Positions 36,701 through 51,700 of a DNA stretch of 64,000 bases are shown piece after piece. Position 1 is the stretch's first letter; each line of letters begins with the position of its first letter. The notes under the pieces were generated by a model. It made no database searches, was not told the DNA's origin, and was given only the letters and a program-made list of their open reading frames with translations. The translations under genes were made by a program, and so were the position numbers. The DNA comes from Bugula neritina (lineage: Eukaryota > Bryozoa > Gymnolaemata > Cheilostomatida > Bugulidae), in contig OZ037767.1 in the NCBI GenBank assembly GCA_964035545.1, positions 5,976,207 through 6,040,206 on the forward strand. The letters are read 5' to 3'.

Positions 36701-39700
36701 AAAGCTGTTAAACCAAGACATTACATTTGTCATAATAGCAGTTATATAAATTGCAAGTATGTTGAAACATAGCCAACAGCTGTAGTACATCTCCAACCTG
36801 TGACGTAATATATTACTACAGCATCAACTTTATATGCTTATCGGCTTTCTGGCTCATTTATTCTTAGCTTCTTATTAGCTACATCTACAACCTAAAGTTA
36901 CAGTATAATTATTATTACTGATGCAATTACTACATAACCAAATTATTGATCATCTAGTCATGCAGTCTTTGCATGGCTAGATATCCACTGGTTGCCACAC
37001 CCCACTTCTTCAGTGATTAAAACTCTTCTCTGAAAGTTAGAGAAAAGTTTATTCACTCTTGAATCATGTTCCTGAAACTTTCTAAAATATTTTGAATTCT
37101 TTTTAAAATATTTTACAAGGTGTAGAAAAAGTTTAACATAGATATATGTGTGTCTGAAATAGTATAACTCCTTTAATTCAATTTGTTGTTTTTTTATGTC
37201 GAATTTCACACCTTTCGTAATATACGACTCATCTTCTGAAGATTTACCAGCCGTTATGTCATTTCCTGTTACAGAACCCGGAGAGCCGGCTGCCGGATGG
37301 CATGGTCCAGAGAGCAGAGGCGCTGTTCCAGTGTATCCTGAGGTACTCCTACCAGGTGCTGTCGTCGGCTCTGGACGCTGACTTACCTGACTCACTGGTG
37401 GAGAAGAATGTCCTCGCTACAGATAGCTACTGCACTATGCTGCTCAATGACGAGATTCACACCTACGAACAGGTAACTTCTGCTGGCCTGGTTGCCCACT
37501 ATGTGGCCCGGCCTTCAACTTTCAGTAGCCCACTCACCCGCTTTAAATGGTCTGGCCGCTTTCTTGTAATGACCTGGCCGCTTTCTTGTAATGGCTTGGC
37601 TGCTTTCTTGTAATGACCTAGCCACGAAATTTCAGTGCTCCAGCCACCTTATAGTGGCCCAGCTACTCTTTTAGTGGCCTGACCACCTTCTTTCTGTGGC
37701 CTGACTATTGAGGTAGCTATACCATGGTTAGCTGCTTGTAGGATCACAGCATGACAGACCCTCTGTTGTGTCTCTACTAACTAGAGTGTAGCATATGTTT
37801 ACGTATGTGCAGGTGATCAGCAGACTGATCAAGGCTGTTGGGGTGACAAACAAGGAGGCTGTAGACTTTGCTACTACAGTAGATAGAGAGGGTCGGGCAC
37901 CTGTGTTTACTGGACCCAAGGCTACATGTCAGAAGTTGTCACAGGAAATACAGGTGAGTTTGTGGTATAACATATACAATATTGCTAACACATTATATAC
38001 TGTGTACAATAGTATATAATATACTGTATACACACAGTAGAATATCATATGTGCAAGTACAGTGCTCTCTCTATATCTCACAGTTCTATTTCTTTCGAAG
38101 TTTCATAGGTCACGGGAAGGGCTTGGACCCCGTTTTTGTGGCCTTTGTATGTGTGTATAGAGACAAAATGGCTGAATTTAACAAATTTATAAGTTAAATC
38201 TGGTATTCTACTGTCACCAATTGAGGTTTCAGGTCCCACAGCTTAGTGAGATACGGAGATGGCAATATATATAATACATATATCTTACGCATGCTTTAAT
38301 AAACTTGTACAGTATACAGCATGTACTGCATAATATACTGCATAGGATCATAGTACAGGGTATATATTATGTGAACAGCACAGCATGTAACCTTCACACT
38401 GCGAGATACTCACAGTATAGTCGAAGCACTCACACACACACACATGTACGCATGCACACTCTCACGCACGCACACACACACACACACACACATGTACGCA
38501 TGCACACTCTCACGCACGCACACACACACACATGTACGCACGCACGCACACTCGCACGCACACATGATTTTAGATTTTTTAAAAGAATAAATCTAACTTA
38601 TTTGTTGGAATGGTACTGAATTGTTCACACAGAATAAATTTTATTCTTCCAGAAGAAGTTTAACCTAAATGACAGCAAGATCCTAGAGGCAGCCGTAATG
38701 CACCATTCATTTGTCTCCCACCAGGACTTTGCTCAGCTTCTGCTCAAGTGGTTGGAGGAAATCATAGACTACTCTGGTAAGTCTAAGCTGGCCAATACCA
38801 AGTCTTTACAAATAGCGGTCTTTTGTTTACAGCATTAATTCATAGACATGCTTTTTTATTCTTCAACAGCCAATGCATGATCAGTTTTTATCTTGTCATT
38901 TAAATGAATATTGAAAACTTGTGGGTTTTGAAAAGCTAGAGTTTGTGATAAACATGGGTATTGTAAGTTGCTTGGGGTAGGAACGAAGTAGAAGAACTAG
39001 GCTAACGTAAACTGCTTTAGTTACATACACTGCGTTTCCAAGCTTCGCATTGTGTGAAAGAATTTTTCATTCAATGTTTGGAAGCCGCAACCACGAATTA
39101 ATCTGTATGAGCATAATTATATTCACATAATGCAAATAATGAAAAACGTAGTAATAATACCTCTGGTGGTGACCAGCTTCTTATCATTCTGAAGTCAACA
39201 ACTTTTAATCTAAAATTGCCAGCATTTTTTTTTAAATTTATAAAAATAATAATGAGTCTCTAGAATTTCATTCTCGTTATTCTCTCTGTTTGTACAGCTG
39301 AGTGAAGTTCTGCATTATGTTCTGAGTACATGATTGTTCTAAAGGGGTCTACATCTTCACCCGTATGTCTGCATGCAGCACCTACCTTGATGTGTATTAC
39401 CCATTTTACTTGTAAGTTGCTCTGATTTGCAGATGGTCTGAGAAAGATCTTCTGCCGAGTGGCCATGGTGCCAGATGAGGATGCGAGTGACATTTCCCTG
39501 TTGGAGAAGATCTTACTTGCTGATACTAGTTTCTGGAAAGGTAACTGCAGAGGGAGTGTGCTGTATTGGTTGATTTTTAAACCTTGTAATCAATTCCTCT
39601 GAATTCAATCGAATACTGAATTGCATACATTGTGCTGACAAACTTCCTTAAAGCTTTCAAGTTTAAAAATGTTTCAGTTGATGTATTCTGACATTCTTGT

Positions 39701-42700
39701 TATAATTGCATGTCTAAAGAGTTATGCATGTAGTTTTAGGGCAATACCTTTATTCATCATGATCGGTGTAATGAAGATACAGTCTTAAATTTCAAATTTC
39801 ATTTTGCGTAGAAAATGTATAAATAAGGCAATAATTTGCAAAGAAACAACTTACCTATCTTTTACCATGTAGAAAGAGCTAGTGTGTTGTATATTTTCTT
39901 TTTATTTCTCATATGCATAAACAATAATCTTCCACCACTGCTATGACCATTCAATACTGGCTGTGAAATAACTCAACCTTTCTTTTTTATTTGTTTTTTT
40001 TAAGATGGCGTTTACGATTAATGCTCTTATATAAACTAGAACTTGCACTATGATAGCCTAATATTCCTAGCCCACTCAGTTGATTTCAAGGGTGGCTGTA
40101 TGAAACCCCCATGTTGATGTTGCAGCTGTCAGACTGCAGTTTCACCAACTCTTTATGACTGGAGTATTCAAAGACGTGGAGAGTAAGACGCAGTTTGCCA
40201 TCCTCCTCACCAAACACTACATAGATCTGTACCGTGACTTTGTCAGGGATGATCACTACAGGACAGTGTCCGCTACAGCTGTTACCGTGCAGGTCTACAC
40301 TGTCACTCCCATAGTATGTATATATGTATACAGTGTGTAGTGTATACAGTAGCTATAGTATGTACAGTCTGTGGTGGCTGTTGATTCAACAATTTCAATT
40401 AATTTTTGTTATAAACTGTAATACAAATGGTATAATACAGTTACTGTGTAATAGATATGATATACAGATACTGTGTAATAGATATGATACAGTTACTGTG
40501 TAATATATATGATACAGTTACTGTGTAACAGATATAATATACAGTGACTGTGTAATAGATATGATACAGTGACTGTGTAATAGATATAATACAGTTACTG
40601 TGTAATAGATATGCTATACAGTTACTGTGTAATGATAGGCTAAAGTGCTGATAGAGAAACACAGACTGATTGAAGTCATACTCAAAACACTTCTAAAAGA
40701 AAGCGAAAGGTGGAAAAACGGTTGGTTTTATTTTGTCTTCTCAGAAGTACTATAAATAGACTGATCTATGCCCATGTAATATATACACACTGTAGTTTAT
40801 ATACCTATCTACATGTGTACATACTATCATATATCCGTACGCCTGTCTACATTATACACAGTGTATATACGTACATCTGCCTATATAAACATGCACCTGT
40901 ATACACAGTACATACGTATGCTTTTAGACAAGGGTATATTGGATTTTCAGTCAAGACGAGATAGTGAAGCGTATGCCATATTTAAAAGAGCCCAGTTTGT
41001 GATACATGACTTAAAGTAAGTCTACAATTTACTTTGTGTATGTGTAATGCATGAACAGTATACCTTGTCATTGTAGTGAATTCTCATAAATTTATTCTCA
41101 GGTTTATGGGCATCATGTGCACCTCTTATATACGCATTCTTTTACTTAGCTATTTCTTACATCTGTAGCCAGTATGTGTCCAGTACTTACCTTTGTATCC
41201 AGTTTGTATCTAGTACTTACCTTTGTATCCAGTTTGTATCTAGTACTTACCTTTGTATCCAGTTTGTATCTAGTACTTACCTTTGTGGCCAGTACTTACC
41301 TTTATATCACTACTTACTATTGTATCCAGTACTTACCTTTGTAGTCAGTATGTAGTCAGTACTTACCTTTGTAGATATGCTCTCGGTTGCACACTCAACA
41401 ACCCGCAGTGGACTCCAGACTTGCAAAGCTCTTTCCTAAATGGATTCACCACTTTCTTGGAGTTGCTTACCCAGATTCAAGTGAGCCTCTGCGTAGTTCT
41501 TTCACTTGTATATTGTAAGATACACTGGAAGATCTAGAATTCATATTAAGTTTTATGGAAGGGTTTGATGCGCATGCCTTTTCTAATCTCTATTGCATGC
41601 ATTTTCTAGTTGCAATATCATGAATATTTCTTGCTTTTCGTCTATGAAAAATGAGTAATACTTTCTATCTGCTTTGTCTGCTAGTGTTTTCATCTCATCA
41701 GAAATCTGCCCTTTATTTTACTCAAATCTGAATAGTTGAAGTAAATGAATGGTTAACTATTCTATAAACAGCTGCTAAAAAGTTATAACACAGTTACCAC
41801 TGAATACACTTAGTAGTCTTAGCAACCGCCATTTTATATTTTCAACAGGATTCGGTTTTTCAACAGAATCAAATGTTTTTGCTGTTTTACACATTATTTC
41901 ACATTTGTTGTTGTGTTGGAAGTTGTCCCATCTCTGTACTGTGAATACAGTGAGGTAATGTTTTGCCAGGGAATGGATGCAGCTAAGAGGTTTACCACTC
42001 ACCACATAGAGTATGAGATGGAGTGGGAGACGGCCTTCACCTTACAGCTCAAGCTAACCGATATCATCACGCTGTTCATACAGCACTGTAGGACCAGTCC
42101 CGAGGTGCTAGTCTCCGCATACGCCGCCATACTGCGTTACATGCCAAAGTATACTATCTATACTAATGAGATTACAAGTGAGTGCTGCCTTTCTAGGACG
42201 CTGTTTACTGTTCTGTGATGAGAACTGGTGGGATTGTACTTGTGGCATTTTATGCATATCCTTTCTGTTTTTATTGTATTTCCACTGTTTATTGAAAGAA
42301 TTAAGTGCATTTCAACAAGTTTTAAAATGTGTTGTACTGTTAACTTGTTAAACTGGTGGTAAGCCCTGATGGAATTGCACCTGTAAGATAGTGTATTGTG
42401 TTTAATGCTTTTTATTATGTTTTGGGCATTTACAAATAGAATTAATCGCATTTAAACAATTTTTACACCGTGTTTTGCTGATTAATCGTTGAATGAAATT
42501 TAAACTGCATATTGTATGGGAATTATGTTACACAGTTGCCGGGCACTCTGCCAACTGCTGTGTGTTTGACGTGGGTGGTCCTGAGAAATGTGTCAGCATA
42601 CATCTTCCTCTCCACAGACTACTTGCTGGTCTCAACCACCACCTGCCACCAGATGTCAACTATACCAGCCCTCAGTTCGCTCCTATGGTAGGTGTTTTGT

Positions 42701-45700
42701 GACAATAGTAAGGGTGGTGTGACAGTGTGTTTTGTGACAATAGTAAAAGTGGTGTGACAGTGTGTTTTGTGACAATAGTAAGAGTGGTGTGACAGTGTGT
42801 TTTGTGACAATAGTAAAGGTGGTGTGACAGTATAGGTGTTTTATGACAATAGTAAGGGTGGTGTGACAGTATAGGTGTTTTGTGACAATAGTAAGGGTGG
42901 TGTGACAGTATAGGTGTTTTGTGACAATAGTAAGGGTGGTGTGATGATTTGCCACAGTGCTTGTTAGGAAGACACTTGGTAACTTACTGCAGGTACAATA
43001 TTAATTGGGAGTAGATGGAGCAGTTTGTTAGAGTAGATGAGCAGTTTGTTAGAGTATATACTTATACGGTAGTTAGTAATAGCGAGTTTGCCATGTTTTG
43101 GGGTTGATTTTGCCAAGCAGCTTATTTCATTGATATAAATAAACCCCATGCGTGTTTAAAAGCCGTGGTAAACCAATGTTGCAAATTTATAGTTGTCCTG
43201 CATCGAAGAAAAAAGAGTTTTAGCAGCCATCTCTATTTGAGTTTTATGTATTGCTCTCAGATAAATTAATGCTGGTTATATGTGAGTCAATTTATTTCCA
43301 TGTAATTCATAAAAGTGTGTAACGAAGCAATATGTATTCTGTCTGGTACGCTAAAAGTATTTTCATACAGTTTTAAGGAAAAATATTAGTGATATTTTTC
43401 CAGTCCAACTCATTATAGAATGGACATTGTTTCCATTAATTTACTGAATTTCTTACCTCGTTTATTAGAAGACATGTTACTATGTTGGTGTAACTGTAGA
43501 ACTGCCAGTTGCAACTGTTCAACCTGCTGGAAGAGCCACTCAGAATCCAAGTGATGTTGGCTCAGATTTATTCAGAGATGTGGAAGAGAAACGGATACTC
43601 TATACAGAGTCAGGTGAGTAGCTTCACCTGCTACCTCTGTCAGCTCTGTGGCAGCGGTAGCAGGTGAGTAGCTTCACCTGCTAGCTCTGTGGCAGTGGTG
43701 ATGCCCATACCCCGGTATATGGCCCTCGCCCTTTTGGCTCAGTACAGCTGCCTCAAAGTGTCGTAGCTACTCGAGTACTTCTTCTTTCTGTACGACATCT
43801 CGCCAATTCCTTGCAACTTCATCTGAGTCTTCGCCAGCACTCAGTAGTAGCAGTAAGTAGTACTGCTACTACTGAGTGTCAATCATCTCACTGGAAAGAA
43901 GTGAAATAATTCTGACTACCATTTCCACGTCAATCCACTGATGCAGTTGCAGCTATTACAGTGTATGATGGCTATAGTTGCCATTGCATTGCATCCCCAC
44001 CACCACCATTTCTACTCTGATTTCTTCTAGCAAATAGTCTTATTACCTGACAGCCACTAGTCATTCTAAGACTGAAACAATTGTCTTTTCTGCTTTAACA
44101 ATAAGTTGCATTAACATCACTAATATCAGTAGAGCTACTATGGCTACAGCTGCAACTAACTGAACATGACTGTGACTGTATACACCTGCTATAACCTGCT
44201 TGCAGGTGTACTATTACATGTACGTCAAGTGTCGTCCTGAGATGTACGACAGAGATATTCAACTCATACAGTCAGTAGCTGCAGTCTTGGATCCCAACTC
44301 CTTTCTTATACACGTCATTCACAAGTACAGCCTCACCTCAATATTCCAGTAAGTACACTCCAGTCTACTAAATATTCTTTGTTCATGTGAGTAAAATTCT
44401 TAGCCTAGTGTATTTTAATATATGTTATTCTAATGCTTTATAATACGACTTTTGTTGTAGTGTATATTATTAATAATACACGGGATAAATAATGTGGATT
44501 ATAATGTATAGTATTGTGTTATTATGTTATGGTAGCCTGTGATATAGATCTAGACATCATTGTATATTAAATTAAATTACTTTTATAACCTGGCGGTTGA
44601 ATATTTCAGTAATTTTTGTAATTGTCTACCCTTGTAAGATTGACTCCAATAGCGTCATGTCATATTTGTAGAAACAGCGACTCACAGTTTACCACTCTTT
44701 CTGTAAAACAGACCACAGAAATTGTGAAAGAGATGCTACAGCTGTTAATAATCATACTGGGCGAGAGATATGTGGAAGGGGTGGGTAAAGTCACGCCCCA
44801 ACAGATTGTACAGAGGGAAATCATACATCTATTGGCTATCAGCAGAAGCTCTCATAGTGACCTTGATAAGAATATGCCAGAAGATGTAAGTTGAATGGTT
44901 CTTCTTGTGTGTTTATTATCTTGTAAAAAACCTGAAATGAGTTTATGCGTTGATTATCGTCTAAAGCCACAATAGTTTTTGAAAGACACGGTGGTACAGG
45001 GTTAACAACATGATTTGAGAGTTGTAATGTGGTATAGGAGCCAGTCTAACTATATGTTTACGAACATCACCAATACCTCTGCTGAAATTCAAACCCACAG
45101 CCTTTCACATGCCCCGTGCTAGACCTGTACTCTAGCCACTAAATCACAGCTGTGTTGACTGTATATACTGCATCTACAGTATATACAGTATATACAGTAG
45201 CTACTGTATATACTGTATATACTGCATCTACAGTATATGCTGTATATACAGTATATACTGTATCTAATGTATACACAGTGTCGGTTTAGCTAATAGCCAC
45301 TAGACCACAGCTGTACTCTATACACAAGTAGTCTGGTCCGTATATCTCTCCTTATTCCCTGCAGGTAAACTCTGAGACTCAACTGGAGAACTACGTGAGG
45401 GAAGTTGCAGATTTCACCAGAGACTCTACTGGCAAGGGAATGTACACATTGATGGACGAGTGCCGAGCACTCTTTAACCCGTGTTTCTACCATTACAGTA
45501 AGGCTGACCAGAGCAAGGCCGAGGACTCTCAGAAGATGTTTAGGAAGAACAGCGGTCTAGATGGAGGTTAGTCTGTATAGTATATTTGTGTAGTTTTTAC
45601 AGTAGTTAGTAGAGTTGGTATTTTATTTCTCTGCTATGATGTAAAAATATGGGGAGCAGTGAGTGCTAGTTTATAGGTTTGAATCCCGGCTGGTGATGAT

Positions 45701-48700
45701 TGCTCGAGCAAAAGCCCTCAAACCATGTTTGTCACCCACCATTGTAATAAACAGAGTGCTTAGCTAGATTATAGAAATTTTACTAACATGTGTTTTTACA
45801 AGGATGGAGACTTTAAACAAATATGTTCATTTTATAGAAAAACTAAAGTAGTTCTATAATATCTGTAAAACAAAATTATAAAAAGCAGCCATTTATATGT
45901 ATATTTGTTTGCTGCTTTATTTTTTGTGAACATATTTGCATATATTATTCTACATTATGTCATGAAATTAAATAATTTGTGTGTTTGAATTGTATAGCCT
46001 TGCCCATACCATTCACACCACCGTGGACTGAGCGATATTCCAGCGTCTCCAGACTCTTCACGTGTGACGTTATGCTGCACGTCATCCACACACTGCTCTC
46101 CAACATGGTGGTAAAGAGATCACGCATAAGATCGGAATCGCACCTGGAGAAAGTTCTGCATCTGATCACATTAGCTCTGCATGAAGACAAACACGAATTT
46201 GCTGCCGGTAACAAATCTCTGCCATTTACCAACGCTGCGCAGCGGTACAAAGGCAGCAGCCCATACTCTTCGGGTAAGAAAGATTCTCGGGGTTTTTTGT
46301 CGAGCTGCTATTAGTTGTTGTGTCTACTTTTGTTTTAGTGTTTTTTATATTACCAGTCTTGGTTACTTGCTTGAAAATTGTTAGCATTTTGTTGGAATGT
46401 GGTTGAGTTTTGCTGTCATTATTTATAGTTTTACTGATTGTTGATTGTTAACAGAGAGACTGGGTTCTAGGGAGTTGTCTATCTTGGACTTGTTGAATGA
46501 ATGCCAGAGTTCTGAGCACGTGACTCATGCTCCCCTCAAAGACCTCCTCGGACACGTCCTCAAGTACTTCTCAGAGGTGGCCGGCATGGGCCACGGGTGT
46601 GGCAGCAGCATCGTGACTAAGAAGAGGAGTACGGAGAACTTAGACAGCGCTGCTCAGGCTGCCATAGATAGGCAGAAGGCATTGAGGGTATCCATTACTT
46701 CATCCCTTATTAGTAGCTTGTAGTAGAAAGCATTAGATTGAAGGTAGAGTTTACTTTCTAGAGCTAGTGTACTTATCAGGATGAGTGCCAGAATAGAAAG
46801 GGTGGTCCCTCCCCTCCCCTGCCTTGTGACCTGCTAAATGCTCCTGCTCATAACTAAAACAAGAGAAGCAGTTTAGAAATTATCCCACTTGTAATTTTTA
46901 TTATTTTGCATGTGTTCTAAGCTAAGCACAGTTATTATGTAAGAAGTAAGTCAGCAAAGTATAGAAACATATTACACGCTGTTTATATCAGCTGTTATAC
47001 TCGCCATAGACTTCAACCTCAGCGTTTACTCTTCAGGCTAAAAAGGCTGCTAAAAGCAGATCTAAAATAATAGAGAAGATGATGAAAGCACAGCAGAAGT
47101 TTATGGACGGAGCTGCTGATCTGTTTCAGACATGTAATGTGGAAAGTGAGGGGGCCAAGGAGACCACCCCTATGGACTGTAGGTGAGTTTTAGTCATATA
47201 TCCAGTAAGACCTGGAGCTAAGGTAACCACAGAACATTCTACTGTTTTGCTTCGAACACTTGAGCTCTTTCTAATTTTGGTAAATGGCAAAAGATGCTTG
47301 AATGCATTTAGCTACACCATGTCTCCTGAAAGTTCAATGCTGATGTAAGATATTAGTTTCTAGTTGTGCTAGATGTACAGCTGCTCCCTGTTTTCAGCCT
47401 AATATTTGTTAATAATTTAGTGACAGTTTGGCTGAAGAGCCCGAGACTCCTGTAGCCTTGGGACCCAACAAATCTGCCGCCCGCCCTCACTTGGAGAACT
47501 ATGTGTGTATACTATGTCAGGATGCTTCCACCATAGACGATGACACTACGGTGGTCTACTCAGCTTTTGTACAGAGGTATGTTCCCAGATTGCAGTAGCT
47601 ACTGGAGCTAAACTCGTACTACCTTTATATTTGACCATCTGGACATTGTGAGCTAATTGATTGGTGGCTCAAACAATATATCTTTGTTTTCATGATATAT
47701 AAAATCCTATTGTACTGCATACCTGTACGCCACCGATCCTAGTTCTGTAGGTGATATTTATGATGGTTTTGTATGTCATTACTTGGTGCAGTATTTACTA
47801 TGATTACCTTGACCTTTCACAACATCTCTAAGCTCATTTAGTTTAGCTGCCGTCATCTAACTATTAACATCATCATATTTTTGATGACGCATGTGATGCA
47901 CAGCTACAGTACATCCTGTCATAGATATATGCTGTCTCCACAGATCCACGGTGCTGTCTAGAAACAGCTCTCACCGAAACACTCATGAAGACACTACAAC
48001 TGATGTCTCGGTTTTACTCGTTCCATCAGAACTAAGTCATGGCGTCTTCACCACCACCTGTGGCCATGCAATGCATGCTAGCTGCTTCAAGATGTAAGTT
48101 TACTTTACATCCCTTTCATATATGTACTCTTTTATTTGTATAATAATGCAGCAGTGAATATAATACTAGCAGACGTACAGTAATGTAGCAGTAAATATAA
48201 TACTAGCAGACGTACAGTAATGTAGCAGTGAATATAATACCAGCAGACGTATAGTAATGCAGCAGTGAATATAATACTAGCAGACGTACAGTAATGTAGC
48301 AGTGAATATAATACTAGCAGACGTACAGTAATACAGCATTGAATATATTAGCAGACGTACAGTAATGCAGCCATGCTGCTATGTAATTGAACTTTTCTAA
48401 TCCATACCTGCTACTTCTATCATTGCTATTTTTTATGCAAAAATTAGGATTATTAATTTTTGAAAGGAATAGAATTGATAATGAAATATATGTCGGAAAA
48501 AAATTATTTGCATTGCACATATTATATAGAATGTTAATGTATAACCGAACCCCTTCATGTTGTGATTACTAAAGAGCTGTACTGTTTACTTTGCATAGAT
48601 ATCACGACTCCGTCGTAGCCCGAGAACGAAGGCGTGCACAACGAGCTCTATTTCAGTATTTAAACCCAGCATTTGACTTTGATAAGGGGGAATTTTTCTG

Positions 48701-51700
48701 TCCGCTCTGTGAATCCATAGCCAACTGTGTTCTACCAGTACTACCATGTGCAGGGAGGAAAGATTCAAGCCAGTATGTTAGCAATATAGCAATATAATTG
48801 TGAAACTGAATGTTTCCAGAAATTTCTAATAGTTTTCTACTTATTGGAATATATTAATATGACTTATGTAAGTGACTTGTATAAATCACTAAACCGTTGA
48901 ATTAAAGGCTCTTTTTTCAATATTACACTCATGTAATCAGTGGAAATCATCACTTTTATAATCTCTATTCGAATTGGAAATGGATAAACAGCCTTATTTA
49001 TAAAATGATTAGTTACACAGTTTAGCTGTAACAACCACAACTATTTTCCGAATCTCCTGAAGATTTTTGTTCAGCTTCATAGTTTGACTATATTCAATAT
49101 ATACTAGGATTATGCATTTCATTGACTGGGAGCTGTGTATGCAATAGTTGATGCGTGAATTGTTTTCATATTTGCTGCATTGTGCCATTTTATATTGAAA
49201 ACTTTCACGTTAGCTGTATTTTCTACAAGTTTGATTTTATCAAGATTTTTACATTAGAAGAAATTGCTCTTTTTGCTTTGTGAGTTTTCATCATTTACAA
49301 GTTCGAAATTTATATTTAATTGTTCTAGATCACCTCCAGTTTGTGCAGTGAATTTATCTAATTGGTTAAAAATATTGACCCAGTTAGCTCAACCCGATAG
49401 TGCAATGTCGTCATTAGAAGACAACTGTCCAATCCCTGACCTAGCTAAAGTAGCAGCTGATACCGTCTATACAAATCTTATGGAGCTGTATGACTTCCTG
49501 TCATCTTCAGCCAATCAGTGAGTTTCTTGTAGTAATGCCTATGAACTGGCCAATCACAGCAACTCTTATTACACATCATTAAGTGAGCCATCCTATCAGA
49601 GTCTTCTTACATTTTTATCAGCTGCTTGCACTGCAATGTTCATAGATGATCAGTTTTCTAAGCAAAGCTTGTGGTATTTCTTATCTTTATTGCATTTTGA
49701 TTGACAAACTTATTCTGTGAGACAAACTCCAACAGCGTTACGCCAATTAATGCTGACGTAAAAACTGTGTGTTACAGAACCGAGTTGTCTGAAGAAATGG
49801 CAGCTACAGTTGTCAAGTTTCTATCTACTATCTTTGCTGTCGGCAAAAATAAAAAGGTGGGTATTTACCATGTCTATCCGTTGGGCATTGCAAGTAATAA
49901 TGACATGTTTTCAATAAAACGTTTTAAAAATATAACAAAAAAATGTTGTGTAAGCTGTTTGCAGGGTTGTCTCCCCACAGCTGTTGCTTTTTATCAGGAT
50001 CATATTTAACTTCAAAGTTTTGAAATGTTTGTTGCAGCTATCAGCCATTTTGTTTTTAAATATCCTTCTAAAATTAGTATTTGCCAAGTTGTTTCGCCTT
50101 AATGTGAATAAATATGAGTACTTTGTTTTACCTCACTTTGATTAAACAAGCTACTCTGTTCATGGAAATGCTACACACATTTAGATCTGGCAAATGCGAC
50201 ACAAATGTTCTGCGAAGTTCCACAAAACATTGAAGTGTGTCCCTAGTAGCTCTATTTTTAGTTCCAGTCAGTAGCTGTATAGTTACTCCAGTGTAATAAC
50301 ATGTATACCTCTATCTGTATTGTGTAATAACATGTATACCCATAACGAAACTTAGACAAATAATGTCTTTCTTTTCGTCAAATTGGCCAGTCTACACTAC
50401 AAAGAGTTATCTCCTCTGTAAGATTACAGCCCATCAAATTAGTAATCGCAACTGCTAGTCATACTCTAAATGACTGGTGTCTGGATAATGCTTTAACTAT
50501 ATATACATTTGTATGTGATTTTGCCATCTATTCATATTACTGGCCCTATTTTCATAATATATCTACCTGCATATTAAGTAGTGTGATTAAATATCAACTT
50601 TTCTGGTTATGCCGTTTAACCAGTAAATGTTGGAGTTTTCCTCCCTTACAGAATGATAATCCGGACCTCCTGGAAGACTCTGAAATAGCCCCTCTGATTT
50701 GGAACACCACAGCCTACACTATCCAAGTCATGGGTAGGTTCCGCTATTAAGTAGCAGCTATGTCATGGGATAAGCACTACACCCACACAGTGTGCGTATT
50801 GCATACGTACTCACATACACCCACACATTACCTGTTTCATGTACATTTACTCTCACATCACTTATGGCACTACCAATTGTGATGCCTATACAGGTTACAG
50901 TTTTACTTCACGCAAACTCCAAGTTTGGCTTTGAAGGGCCAAGGATTTCAAGTTTGAGGGGATAACCTTTTTTAGTTGAATTTTTGTGCTAAAGGAAAAT
51001 TATTTAAGAGCTATTTTGTAAATATACTTTGCAATTTTTGATATAAATGTTGGTTGTCACATTGTCACAGTAAGCTTATACATTGTCACTTATATAGAGG
51101 TAGCTGATGACAATGTATAGTCTTACTGTGGAAAGAATTGCATTAAGATATTCCTTCAACAATTGTGTCTGACTGTAGCGTGTCGTTCTTTCTGCAGAAC
51201 AAGTAATCCGATCTGACAACAAGCCTCTCTTTGGCCATTTGTCTCTCCGACAGGAAATGTGTATGTCTCTTCTGGTCAGATTCTTGTCTGTTTGCCACAA
51301 AGTTATTCCCCAGAACTTTGTTAAATCTCACTGTCAAGTTCTACTCCATGGTGAGTAGGCATATTGAAACTCTTCACTGATGGTTGCATTTGAAATTATT
51401 TGCCTTTTTACTGACTTATTCGCTGCAGTCCAGTAACGTTATGTATACAGCTCATGTTTTGCCTTAGTGACTTCTACTAATATATTCTAATAATTTCTCT
51501 ATTCGTTTATTTTTGAAAACTGGAAATATAATGTAGGCTACACTCTGTTTCGGCAGTATTACTCAGTAGCCTGATATTACATACTTGAGTTTATTGGCAG
51601 AACTGCAGCTGATTTCAAAGATTGTTGAAATAATATATATTAATTAGCAACCACGCCACCCTGTAAATTATGCAAATTTAATTTTTGCGATATGTTTCCT

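Noticed and set aside
36958-37395. Minus-strand ORF of 145 codons
   Set aside because: Antisense to UBR exon 5 and its flanking intron; the plus strand has the conserved UBR sequence.
38305-38619. His/Thr-rich ORF
   Set aside because: Translation of a CA-type microsatellite.
42619-42955. Minus-strand ORFs with TIVTKH repeats
   Set aside because: They read the 38-bp minisatellite after the exon 13 donor in reverse.
43500-43613. Alternative frame in exon 14 ([19 protein letters not shown])
   Set aside because: The other frame ([19 protein letters not shown]) matches UBR1/UBR2 and keeps both splice phases.
34685-48372. Direct-repeat arrays resembling CRISPR
   Set aside because: They are contiguous minisatellites without unique spacers, in introns of a eukaryotic gene.
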